From a virus: DNA of 29,387 nucleotides. The translations under genes and the position numbers were made by a program. Positions within the stretch are counted from its first letter, which is position 1; every line of letters starts with the position of its first letter. Location: positions 1 through 29,387 of IMG/VR virus record IMGVR_UViG_3300042350_006130; one strand, written 5' to 3'. Below, piece after piece: positions 1 through 10,546 of this stretch. The notes beneath the pieces were generated by a model. The model was not told the origin of the DNA. It made no database searches and worked only from the letters and a program-made list of their open reading frames with translations.

Positions 1-231
1 CACCCTGACGCTACGTTGCGCGAGATCTCTGTTGCTTTGGGTGTTAGTGAGTCGAATGTTGGACGTTCGGTAAGCAATTTGGTCCGTTCTAATGTCATAG
101 CAAGAACAAAAGTCAATGGTCGTAATACTTATAGGGTGAATTTGGATGTCCTAGAGTCTCACCCGGATTTGCGTCGATATGGGCAAGTTTTGGCGTCTTT
201 GCAGGGGAAAGTGGCCAATCTCGAGCAGTGA
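1..231 (+). CDS. Winged helix-turn-helix regulator, 3' part
   Basis: The reading frame is open from the first base of the window, so the N-terminus is cut off and the TTG at 16 need not be the start. The visible 76 residues read as a MarR/ArsR-like winged helix: a helix (LREISVALGV), a turn and recognition helix (SESNVGRSVSNLVRSNVI), then a wing with basic residues (RTKVNGRNTYRVN). A short C-terminal tail may help dimerisation. This pattern is familiar from small actinobacterial HTH proteins. It lies 48 nt upstream of the Acr-like gene on the same strand, and a 10-bp palindrome lies in the gap, so it could be the repressor of that gene (inference). The fold is fairly secure; the target is not known. 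Confidence 0.72.
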   Translation, partial: HPDATLREISVALGVSESNVGRSVSNLVRSNVIARTKVNGRNTYRVNLDVLESHPDLRRYGQVLASLQGKVANLEQ

Positions 232-245
232 TAGCAGGGCAAAGT

Positions 246-273
246 TTGCAAAATCTGTTAACAGTGGTAGGCT
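246..273 (+). promoter_or_regulatory. Candidate leaderless promoter of the Acr-like gene
   Basis: TTGCAA at 246-251 is followed by 16 nt and then TAGGCT at 268-273, which fits the TANNNT -10 of actinobacterial housekeeping promoters. Only 6 nt separate the -10 from the ATG at 280, so the expected first transcribed base is the A of the start codon. No convincing Shine-Dalgarno sequence precedes this ATG, which also fits a leaderless mRNA. The promoter is predicted from sequence only. Confidence 0.5.
255..264 (+). promoter_or_regulatory. Palindromic operator candidate CTGTTAACAG
   Basis: CTGTTAACAG is a perfect 10-bp palindrome lying between the -35 and -10 hexamers of the candidate promoter. 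A repressor bound there would block polymerase. The wHTH protein encoded just upstream is the obvious candidate ligand, by analogy with Aca repressors of anti-CRISPR operons. A 10-bp palindrome can occur by chance, so its position is the main argument. Confidence 0.4.
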
Positions 274-279
274 CTCCCC

Positions 280-1296
280 ATGGGATCCAAACACGTACTA
301 GCAAAAACCAAAAGAAAATGGGAACAACAAGTCGGACCAGCGCTCACCGCCAACGCATTCCTCATGCGATACCGGGCCAGCATCACCAACCGCAAAACCG
401 AATTGAACGTGTCCCAACACGACCTAATCGGTGAGTCCATCGACGCATGGGCAAAACAAGGCAAAGCAACCTACCTCGTCGACCCCGACCTCAGTGAAGA
501 ACTTGTCGCCACACCACTACCTGATGGCGAAACCCCCCATGAAGTTTTTTTGCGTCGGCCTCACAACATCGGCTACTTCGTATTTCCTAAGCCGCAGATC
601 CATGCCATGACACCCGAACTTGACCAGCCGCCAACACTCATGGTGTTTGACGGCATTCTCGTACACGAACACCAAGCCACAGACGCCCGAAAAAACGTAT
701 TGCCAAGTATTTGGATGACTGCGGTGGGCCACGAACAGGAAACTGGTCGCACCATGTCCATCACGTTCACTGTCCCATTGGGCGAGTTTTGGGAGTTGCT
801 ACCACTTGAAAGCGAAGAACACTGGAAAAAACTTTCCAATGCCACAACCGTCAACTTGCAGAAGTTGCATCTCCACGACCGTGACTACTGTTTTGACGAG
901 CAAACAATTATGCACGAATGGAAATCAGCGAGCGACCTGTTTTTTCTTGCCGTGAACCTCATGCTTTATATATCTGCGGCGGATCCCGATTTGGAAGAAA
1001 TTCCTGAACCCGTTGTGGGGGGCCGTCGTGTCGGTCCGGCCCACGCCCCAAAAGTTCACCACCTTGGCTACCGGGTGGGAGCGGTCCTGCGGAACGCACG
1101 TGCTGCCGGTAGCGCCAGCGACCCCACAGGCAGAGCAGTCACTCCGCATCTGCGGCGCGCTCACTGGCATCGGTACTGGACTGGTCCCCGCACAGGGGAT
1201 CGCAAACTGGTACTTCGATGGGTGTCACAAACCCTTGTTGCCGCCGACACCGGCGAGTACGTCCCCGCCGTCCGACCATTGCCGAGGTCGGCGTGA
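280..1296 (+). CDS. AcrVA2-like protein, putative anti-CRISPR
   Basis: This is a 338-aa soluble protein without membrane segments. The C-terminal 50 residues carry a recognisable block: PHLRRAHWHRYW at about 289-300, a GPR turn, then RKLVLRWVSQTLV at 308-320 and a closing VRPL. I associate this arrangement, preceded by a YRVGAVLR helix, with the AcrVA2-like family found in phages and plasmids. AcrVA2 of Moraxella blocks Cas12a production by acting on the nascent Cas12a peptide and its mRNA. Family length (about 320 aa) fits. Most relatives are uncharacterised, so anti-CRISPR activity is inference. Start: ATG 6 nt after a TAGGCT -10 and no clear ribosome site, consistent with leaderless translation. 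It lies on the strand opposite to all structural genes and overlaps the next small gene by GTGA. Confidence 0.5.
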   Translation: MGSKHVLAKTKRKWEQQVGPALTANAFLMRYRASITNRKTELNVSQHDLIGESIDAWAKQGKATYLVDPDLSEELVATPLPDGETPHEVFLRRPHNIGYFVFPKPQIHAMTPELDQPPTLMVFDGILVHEHQATDARKNVLPSIWMTAVGHEQETGRTMSITFTVPLGEFWELLPLESEEHWKKLSNATTVNLQKLHLHDRDYCFDEQTIMHEWKSASDLFFLAVNLMLYISAADPDLEEIPEPVVGGRRVGPAHAPKVHHLGYRVGAVLRNARAAGSASDPTGRAVTPHLRRAHWHRYWTGPRTGDRKLVLRWVSQTLVAADTGEYVPAVRPLPRSA

Positions 1297-1475
1297 TACC
1301 CGGCTGGTGGCACAACCCCGAACGGGAGAGCCTGCACCACTACAGCCTGAACGGTCGGGTGGCCGCATGCCACCGCGAGTTCAATAGCGAGTGGGAACAG
1401 GGCGATAACCCTGCTCGTCGCTGCGTCACTTGCGAACGTCACGCCATTAGAACGGAATCAGCATGGGGTTCCTGA
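1293..1475 (+). CDS. Small zinc-binding-like protein, 60 aa
   Basis: The GTG at 1293 shares GTGA with the stop of the Acr-like gene and has GAGG a few bases upstream, which decides the start. The protein opens with GWWHNPERE and contains HHYSLNGRVAACHREF followed by CVTCERH. Three Cys (about 26, 44, 47) plus His could form one zinc site. This HY...C...CxxC layout recalls tiny putative zinc-binding proteins common in phage accessory regions, for which no function is known to me. Coupling to the Acr-like gene suggests joint expression. The overlap and the spaced Cys pattern argue for a real gene. Confidence 0.5.
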   Translation: MIPGWWHNPERESLHHYSLNGRVAACHREFNSEWEQGDNPARRCVTCERHAIRTESAWGS

Positions 1476-1678
1476 CCGGCGCCCTGTTCGTTGGATGGCG
1501 CCGTCAGGCACGCCACGCTCGCACCTACCGGACTGAACGCGACAATCTTGCCGACGACTTTGCCGCCCACCTTGACGCCTTATGCGAGGCTGCGGGAATC
1601 CCATGCTGTCACCACTGCGGCTGGTGTGGAGGCTGCTCCATAAACGATTACTGCACCGCTTGCTACGAAGCGTATTGA
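1463..1678 (+). CDS. Small Cys-rich protein with N-terminal hydrophobic segment
   Basis: This 71-aa protein begins at an ATG overlapping the preceding gene by 13 nt. Residues 1-12 (MGFLTGALFVGW) are hydrophobic but short for a membrane helix. Residues 13-40 are charged and helical. The C-terminal third, CCHHCGWCGGCSINDYCTAC, packs seven Cys and two His and is probably a metal-binding knuckle. I do not recognise the family. It is the last gene of the plus-strand block and ends 15 nt from a converging minus-strand gene, with no terminator visible between them. Confidence 0.45.
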   Translation: MGFLTGALFVGWRRQARHARTYRTERDNLADDFAAHLDALCEAAGIPCCHHCGWCGGCSINDYCTACYEAY

Positions 1679-1693
1679 CACACCATAAAATCT

Positions 1694-2017
1694 TTAGCCC
1701 TGCTGAGTCACCAACCACGCCGAAAACGCCTCATCCGCTGTTGGAATAATCCAAACTTGGGCTGCATCCAAATCGTGCGGATCACCAACAAGACTCCAAG
1801 CAATCGGCATTTCCGGTGAAGGTGGGGCAACACCAACGTTGCATTCAAGACCAAACCGCAACATGAAATACCTGACCATGCACCCATGAACAGGATGTTG
1901 ACAAGGTCCCTCCTCAGGACACGAAACATACAAAGCCTGAATTTCAGAACGATTTAACTGCAAAAGCATGACGTGGCCGTCGTTATGCCACACCACATCA
2001 GCATCAACAGCAGTCAC
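1694..2017 (-). CDS. Hypothetical protein, 107 aa
   Basis: The start is a GTG at 2017 that shares GTGA with the stop of the gene before it, so the two are probably translated together. The protein has a central Cys/His stretch (CPEEGPCQHPVHGCMVRYF) and a hydrophobic, Trp-containing C-terminal half, but no signal peptide or clear membrane span. I do not recognise a family. It is the last gene of the long leftward transcription unit and lies just downstream of the transglycosylase gene, so a late accessory role is possible but unproven. Confidence 0.55.
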   Translation of the reverse strand: MTAVDADVVWHNDGHVMLLQLNRSEIQALYVSCPEEGPCQHPVHGCMVRYFMLRFGLECNVGVAPPSPEMPIAWSLVGDPHDLDAAQVWIIPTADEAFSAWLVTQQG

Positions 2018-2205
2018 CGTTGAATCCCCGGCGCATACGGAAGAGGATCAACACTGCCGTCACGAACAGCGACACCCTCAAGTTCAACAATTGCTTTCTG
2101 AGCCTTCATTAGCGCAAGACGCGTTGTTTCCAACTCAACTACCAACTTTGCAATTTTTGTTGAAAGGGCATCAATCAGTTCTGAGGAATCAACACCAATT
2201 TCCAT
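2014..2205 (-). CDS. Small coiled-coil protein, 63 aa
   Basis: Residues 8-45 form a heptad-rich helix (LIDALSTKIAKLVVELETTR and on), followed by a short tail GSVDPLPYAPGIQR. AAGG precedes the ATG. The gene begins 15 nt after the transglycosylase stop and overlaps the next gene by GTGA. Function unknown; small coiled-coil proteins of this kind usually oligomerise or bridge partners. Confidence 0.5.
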   Translation of the reverse strand: MEIGVDSSELIDALSTKIAKLVVELETTRLALMKAQKAIVELEGVAVRDGSVDPLPYAPGIQR

Positions 2206-2220
2206 GCGGGAAACCTTACA

Positions 2221-2775
2221 TTAAGCGCATGTCCATGGCCCCCAACCTGAACGACTGTAAAGGTCGTGGGCGTAAGCGATGTTTGAGGCTGGGTCGAACA
2301 TTGCTTCCCAAGACATTCCACGGTCGGAAAGGTAGGGGATGTGAACGGGGTGGATTTGGAATAGTCCGCGTTCGCCTGCGGCTCCGACTGTTCCGGGGTT
2401 GAACCGGCTTTCGCAGTGGACCACTGATAGGGCTTTTGAGCATTGGTCACCGAATGCGGTGCAGATCATGTTTTCGATGCTGCCGGGTTCGTATTCGATG
2501 GTTTGTGCTGGTGGTGCGGTTGTGGGTGGTGCCGGTGGGGTTGTTGTTGGTGGCACGGTTGCGGGTGCAACTGTTGCGGGTGGTGCGGTTGTTGGCGGCA
2601 CCGTTGTTGGTGGGAGAGTTGTTGGGGGTTGTGTCGTTGTTTCGACGGGTGGTGCCGCTGTGGGTGGCGGTTCGGGAGCGATGCTTGGTGCGGTGAGCAC
2701 AAACATTGCGATTCCTGCGAATAGTAGAAGGGTGACGATAGTAAGGGGTTTGCTGGGTTTGCGGCTGGTGGACAT
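2221..2775 (-). CDS. Membrane-anchored lytic transglycosylase-like lysin
   Basis: The 184-aa protein starts with a basic N-terminus and a hydrophobic segment at about 11-30 (LTIVTLLLFAGIAMFVLTAP), a signal sequence or anchor. A Pro/Thr linker of about 60 residues built from TTxPP units follows. The C-terminal ~85 residues resemble a lysozyme-like/SLT transglycosylase domain: VVHCESRFNPGTVG with the candidate catalytic Glu, GLFQIHPVH, and a late NIAYAHDLYSRSGWGPW. Such enzymes cleave peptidoglycan between MurNAc and GlcNAc. AGGAGG lies 6 nt before the ATG. The linker is typical of secreted actinobacterial proteins, so the domain probably acts outside the membrane as an endolysin or virion-independent wall hydrolase. 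The position after tail fibre genes fits a late lysis role. Confidence 0.8.
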   Translation of the reverse strand: MSTSRKPSKPLTIVTLLLFAGIAMFVLTAPSIAPEPPPTAAPPVETTTQPPTTLPPTTVPPTTAPPATVAPATVPPTTTPPAPPTTAPPAQTIEYEPGSIENMICTAFGDQCSKALSVVHCESRFNPGTVGAAGERGLFQIHPVHIPYLSDRGMSWEAMFDPASNIAYAHDLYSRSGWGPWTCA

Positions 2776-2805
2776 TGATCCTCCTAGGTCGGCCTATAAT
2801 GCAAA

Positions 2806-2832
2806 CGACCGCCCCTATTGGGGGAGCGGTCG
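2806..2832 (-). terminator. Hairpin, terminator or leader structure
   Basis: CGACCGC (2806-2812) pairs with GCGGTCG (2826-2832), and the inner C and G runs can pair partly. On the minus strand it is followed by TTTGC, a weak T-run. It could end transcription of the tail fibre genes or form the 5' leader of the lysin mRNA, because a candidate promoter lies just upstream. It is GC-rich and well formed; the role is uncertain. Confidence 0.5.
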
Positions 2833-2841
2833 CAGGTTTCT

Positions 2842-2850
2842 AGTATACCA
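2842..2850 (-). promoter_or_regulatory. Candidate extended -10 promoter for the lysin gene
   Basis: On the minus strand TGGTATACT is a full TGn extended -10 motif with TATACT at 2842-2847. A -35 match is poor (TTGTGG, 18 nt upstream), which is tolerable for extended -10 promoters. It lies about 67 nt before the transglycosylase start, with the GC-rich hairpin between them. Confidence 0.35.
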
Positions 2851-2889
2851 GTTTTGGTTTCAAAGCCACAAATTTGTTAAGCCAATGTT

Positions 2890-3081
2890 TTAACTTTGGT
2901 CCGTTTCTTCAACATCAACAACAGGCGGAGGACCCCAGACTCCGCCAACACGAACCCAACCGATGTCAACCGTTTGTTCGCCTTCGGGTTCGATGGTCGT
3001 GCCGGAGGGTGGTGACCAGTCGCCGCCGTCGTAGGCGATGCGGTTAACGCAAACATTGTTTGCGATCACTAGGTAGACCAT
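2890..3081 (-). CDS. Small tail-associated protein, 63 aa
   Basis: The ATG at 3081 shares its A with the TGA of the glycine-rich adhesin and has GGTGG upstream; a GTG 9 nt earlier is possible but less well placed. The sequence MVYLVIANNVCVNRIAYDGG, then DWSPPSG and a closing IGWVRVGGVW, follows a pattern common in small phage proteins encoded after tail fibres (short beta strands, W.PP.G turn, final GW...G..W). The family has no firm function; a fibre-assembly helper or fibre-tip accessory role is inferred from its position. Confidence 0.6.
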   Translation of the reverse strand: MVYLVIANNVCVNRIAYDGGDWSPPSGTTIEPEGEQTVDIGWVRVGGVWGPPPVVDVEETDQS

Positions 3082-5423
3082 CAGACGCACACCACCAACA
3101 CATAACCATTACCACCGTTGCCACCGGCGCCCGAGGTCGTGCCAGTAGTGGTTCCCGCACCACCACCGCCGCCAGAGCCTCGCACCCCATTGCCGCCGTT
3201 TACCGAAGCGGCGTTGCTGTTGCCGCCGCCACCACCCGTTGAACCGAACATGCCGAGCGTGGTCGGGTAAATGCTTGCACCATTACTTGCCGCAGTCGTT
3301 GCACTGCTAATAGTTCCATAACCCAAAGACTTTGGAGAGGATGCGCCTGTCCCAGTCATTCCACCGGTACTGATGCCACCCCCACCAGCACCGCCACCCG
3401 TAATAAAACAACCCAAGTAGGCCGAGGTGCTCATAGTGTCTCCACTGGGAATGTTGCCCGTGCCAGACGATCCTCCACCGGTCAAAGTGCCGGGGTTATA
3501 GGAATTGTACGCCATATGGTGAATACTTGAACCTCGTCCGATTGCATTCGTTCCAGCGCTTGAACCGCCAGCGTAACCACGTTGTCCCCCTAAAGCGTCG
3601 GAGTACGTTCCGAAAGAGGATTTTCCGCCCCAAGATCCATGGTTGCCGTTGCTGTAGTCAACGGTTTTCCCTGCACCACCAGCGCCGCCGAGACCAACAG
3701 TGACGTCGACTGTTTGGGGTAAAAAACTAAGGGGAATTTCAGAGTATGAAACGCCTCCGCCTCCGCCGCCGCCGCCGCCGAACACGTTGGTAGGCGTGTT
3801 GTTGATCGTCACCGTGGCGGCGTTGGCAGACGACTCCGTGAATGAAGCCGCCCCCGCAGTGGCCGTCTCGAAGTTCGCATCAAAAACGGTGGTTCCAGCG
3901 CCGTCATAGCCATTCTTAATAATGACCCTGTATACAAACCCTTCAAATTTATTGGAAGTTGTTCCAGTGGTTAAATTTCCAACCCTCAAAACGGCGGTTG
4001 AGTCAAAAATTGAAGTTGTAGTAGCAACAACACGATCTGTGCCGAGTTGGCTCCACGTGCTTCCATCGTCAGACGTATAAAACTTGGCGGTACGCCCTGA
4101 TGCCCCATTGTTGACATCGAGAGTTGCACGCACCCACTTCACAGTCATGCTTTCAAAATCAAGCGTGGCGTCGGCGGTAACTGAATTTTCAGTGGTTCCA
4201 TTATTTGACCAGAAAAGCAAGAGTTGACCGTAACTATTTACTGATAGATGGTATGAGCGTTGGTTGAGTAGTGTTGTCCATTTAGAAACAATTGTACGAG
4301 TTTCAATGTTGCCGTTGTTGATAATGCGGTCACCTTCGCACCAACTGAACGCAGCAATTTTTGCTTGAATGTCAATATCGCCAGTGATTGAAAGTGGTGC
4401 GGAATCGGGAGCAGAAGCAAAAGATCCACCTGATCCGGAGGACAAAGCCAAGTGCGAACCGGTTAAGCGTGCACCGTTGTTATAGTCCCACCTGCGACCC
4501 GATCCGCCACCTCCACCGCCGCCGATCACAAACACTCGTGCTGTTGAAAGTCTTGGATCCGTCGGCTTGTTCCACTGTCCACTAGTTGTAAATTCTTGAA
4601 CGTCAATTGGCTTGGTCTTTGTGCCGTAGCCCACGACAAGGCAGTAACCGTCGCCTCCCGATCCACCATTTTCACCATTGAAGTCGGATTTGCTTCCCCC
4701 TCCACCTCCGCCACCATTGCCAAAAGTGCCGTTGGAAACAGTGTTAATGCGGGTCCCAAAAATATTGAACCCGCCCCCGTGACCCGCCTGTCCAATCAAA
4801 CCGTATTTTTGCGGTTCCAAAAATGGTGATCTTGCAGAGTTTGCGCAACCCGCTGGCGTCGCCCCAATGTCAGCCCCCCCCAGTGTGGGTCCACCCCCTC
4901 CAGCGCCACCAGCAGTTGCCAAAGACTGAGAAGCGTTTGCCTGACCAAAAAATGCAGCGCTGCCGTTCCCGCCAATCAAATGCCCCTGACCGCCACCCGC
5001 TTGACCGGAGGTGTTATTCCCACCACCACTTCCTCCGGAAGCAGAAAGAATGTCACCAAAAGTAGAAGTGCCGCCACTCGAACCACTTGAACCAAGAGTG
5101 TTGGCAGTGGTTGAACCATTACCTCCAGAACCGCCAGCCCCAATAGTGATTGGCACAGTGGAAGGCAGCAAACCGGCAGGCACATCAATAAATGACATGC
5201 CTGCACCACCGCCACCGGTGCCGCCAGCGCCTTGCGAACCGGCAACGCTTGTACCTCGTCCGCCCCCTCCCCCACCGCCGCCGCCGCCGACGAGGATGAC
5301 GCGCACCCACTGGCAGTCGGCAGGCTTTGTCCACGTACCACTAGACGTAAACAGTTGCGTATTGGGGTCAAGGTCAACCGGTGGCCCCTTTCCCGGATAG
5401 CCAAGCAAGCCAGATTCTGGCAT
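3081..5423 (-). CDS. Glycine-rich tail adhesin with LamG-like insert
   Basis: The start is the ATG at 5423, which shares ATGA with the preceding stop; upstream in-frame codons are low-complexity and unlikely. The 780-aa product has two copies of a glycine-rich phage-tail module. Each begins with a strand of the type FTSSGTWTKP, has VILVGGGGGGG, a SFIDVPAGLLP-like strand plus VPITIGAGG, and closes with GYCLVVGYG or GYVLVVCV. Copy 1 spans about 8-270. Copy 2 spans about 270-780 and is split after GGGGGGGSG by an insert at about 323-541 that reads like a LamG/concanavalin-type sandwich (TIVSKW, YHLSVNSYGQLLLFW, WVRATLDV, LRVGN). Such modules form receptor-binding fibre tips; the insert is likely sugar-binding. 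Order and composition suggest a distal adhesin. Confidence 0.78.
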   Translation of the reverse strand: MPESGLLGYPGKGPPVDLDPNTQLFTSSGTWTKPADCQWVRVILVGGGGGGGGGGRGTSVAGSQGAGGTGGGGAGMSFIDVPAGLLPSTVPITIGAGGSGGNGSTTANTLGSSGSSGGTSTFGDILSASGGSGGGNNTSGQAGGGQGHLIGGNGSAAFFGQANASQSLATAGGAGGGGPTLGGADIGATPAGCANSARSPFLEPQKYGLIGQAGHGGGFNIFGTRINTVSNGTFGNGGGGGGGSKSDFNGENGGSGGDGYCLVVGYGTKTKPIDVQEFTTSGQWNKPTDPRLSTARVFVIGGGGGGGSGRRWDYNNGARLTGSHLALSSGSGGSFASAPDSAPLSITGDIDIQAKIAAFSWCEGDRIINNGNIETRTIVSKWTTLLNQRSYHLSVNSYGQLLLFWSNNGTTENSVTADATLDFESMTVKWVRATLDVNNGASGRTAKFYTSDDGSTWSQLGTDRVVATTTSIFDSTAVLRVGNLTTGTTSNKFEGFVYRVIIKNGYDGAGTTVFDANFETATAGAASFTESSANAATVTINNTPTNVFGGGGGGGGGVSYSEIPLSFLPQTVDVTVGLGGAGGAGKTVDYSNGNHGSWGGKSSFGTYSDALGGQRGYAGGSSAGTNAIGRGSSIHHMAYNSYNPGTLTGGGSSGTGNIPSGDTMSTSAYLGCFITGGGAGGGGISTGGMTGTGASSPKSLGYGTISSATTAASNGASIYPTTLGMFGSTGGGGGNSNAASVNGGNGVRGSGGGGGAGTTTGTTSGAGGNGGNGYVLVVCV

Positions 5424-5818
5424 CAGAAATCTCCAGCGAGCGCGATGACGTTGATCGCTCCAGTGGTTGGGGCGACAGTGACCGCTGCTCGTAGTTTCCA
5501 ACTGGCGTTGGGAAGTACGAGATTGGCGTATTGCACGGTCGTCCGGTAAGCGGTTGCTGTAGTTGATGAGGCGGCAGGGGCGCCGAGGTCAATTTCGTCG
5601 AACAACCAGTTTGTGGAACCATCGTTGATGAACAAGGTCAGAATAGAGTCTGCTGGCCGTCCGGTTGATTTGATGACGACTTCGTTGACTTTGGTGCCGG
5701 TGGCGGCGCCGGTGATGATGTCGACGATGGTGCCGGTGCCGTCACGGTTGGTGTTTGCCGTTGAGACAGAACCTAAGCCGATCCGTGGTGTTGATGTGAA
5801 GTTTGGTGTTGAAGCCAT
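5423..5818 (-). CDS. Small virion/tail fibre-associated protein, 131 aa
   Basis: The sequence follows a pattern I know from many phages: a start such as MASTPNFTSTPRIGLGSV, ANTNRDGTG, a set of beta strands (VVIKSTGRP, LTLFINDGS, WLFDEIDLG), and an end of the type INVIALAGDF. It is a small all-beta protein found next to fibre genes, with no firmly known function to me. It lies between the collagen-like fibre and the glycine-rich adhesin and overlaps the latter by ATGA, so it may join or cap fibres. AAAGG precedes the start. Confidence 0.65.
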   Translation of the reverse strand: MASTPNFTSTPRIGLGSVSTANTNRDGTGTIVDIITGAATGTKVNEVVIKSTGRPADSILTLFINDGSTNWLFDEIDLGAPAASSTTATAYRTTVQYANLVLPNASWKLRAAVTVAPTTGAINVIALAGDF

Positions 5819-5827
5819 GATGTGCCT

Positions 5828-9869
<4,042 letters not shown>

Positions 9870-9880
<11 letters not shown>

Positions 9881-10241
9881 CGCGGGTCACCTCTGGTTCA
9901 ACAACGAACCGACCCTTGATTACCCTGTACACCTTGCCAGCGTTGTTGTAAATTTCGAGGTCGTAAACACCGTCGGTGTCAAATGTTTCTGTTACGTCCG
10001 CTTCAATTTCCATTTCAATGGTTCCAGCAACCCCGCCAAGGGTCAGTCGACCATTCTCGGTAGTCAACTCAACCATAATTTCATTGGAATCGGTTTCAGG
10101 ACGAACCTGCATGCGGGCGCTATAGCCCGTTAAATTCACAGGAGTTGCCGAAGCGCCGCCGACAGAAGGATTGTAAATTGTCATAGTGCGCTCAAAAGTT
10201 GCGCCCTGATCACAATTAATCCTATAAACACCGGCAATCAT
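9870..10241 (-). CDS. BppU-like baseplate/fibre adaptor domain protein
   Basis: The 123-aa protein begins with a strand pattern ([18 protein letters not shown]), then [14 protein letters not shown], a [19 protein letters not shown] block and [20 protein letters not shown]. This is the usual order of a small immunoglobulin-like or BppU N-terminal-like phage protein that sits between baseplate and fibre genes. The role would be to attach the collagen-like fibre encoded next, whose start it overlaps by 11 nt. AGGAGG 9 nt before the ATG is predicted to be masked by an RNA stem. The family pattern is well recognised; the exact partner is inference. Confidence 0.65.
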
Positions 10242-10251
10242 TGACAGGAAC

Positions 10252-10279
10252 CTCCTAGCGGACTACCCCATTCTAGGAG
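10252..10279 (-). promoter_or_regulatory. RNA stem masking the ribosome-binding site
   Basis: On the minus strand CTCCTAG (10279-10273) can pair with CTAGGAG (10258-10252) across a 14-nt loop. The second arm contains most of the AGGAGG ribosome-binding site of the adaptor gene that follows. Folding would limit initiation unless it is opened. Seven perfect pairs are visible; stability was not computed. Confidence 0.45.
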
Positions 10280-10305
10280 ACAAAAACCCGCAAAAAAGCA
10301 GAGAT

Positions 10306-10545
10306 TCACTCGTCTTCAAACAAAGACGGACCATCATGCACCGGACCAAAAAACGAAGCCGTCGCACGATCCTTACCAACCCGAGAAGAAGCCCAAGCCA
10401 ACAACGCAGCAACAACAGCCGTAGCCGGAACAATAATCGTCTCAGGAATCTCATACTTCACAGCAAGCCAAGCAAGAACCCCAAGAACAAGACCCTTCAA
10501 AGCCTGATCAAGAGTCTGTTCGCCAGTAGTGGTGTGGTTTTCCAT
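10306..10545 (-). CDS. Putative holin, two membrane segments
   Basis: The 79-aa protein has a short polar N-terminus and two hydrophobic helices at about 16-30 (ALKGLVLGVLAWLAV) and 37-53 (TIIVPATAVVAALLAW), then a charged tail ending in FEDE. Size and topology fit a class II-type holin that permeabilises the membrane so that lysin acts on the wall. AGGA lies before the ATG at 10545 and the previous gene stops 1 nt upstream. No sequence motif proves holin function; other small membrane genes sit beside it. Confidence 0.55.
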   Translation of the reverse strand: MENHTTTGEQTLDQALKGLVLGVLAWLAVKYEIPETIIVPATAVVAALLAWASSRVGKDRATASFFGPVHDGPSLFEDE

Positions 10546-10546
10546 G

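Noticed and set aside
1013-1442. Frames overlapping the 3' half of the Acr-like gene on both strands
   Set aside because: They lack family features and ribosome sites, while the 338-aa frame has the conserved C-terminal block and GTGA coupling.
1679-1693. Bidirectional terminator between converging genes
   Set aside because: The 15-nt gap contains no inverted repeat.
2795-2800. Plus-strand TATAAT
   Set aside because: No -35 element at 16-18 nt (TTGATC is only 14 nt away) and no plus-strand gene follows.
2399-2893. Plus-strand Val/Gly-rich frames opposite the lysin gene
   Set aside because: They arise from the Pro/Thr linker of the transglycosylase read on the other strand; the minus frame has the signal segment, domain motifs and AGGAGG.
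5424-5501. Upstream extension of the glycine-rich adhesin by 26 residues
   Set aside because: The extension lies wholly inside the preceding gene and is low in plausibility; the ATG at 5423 has an ATGA overlap and starts the first recognisable strand.
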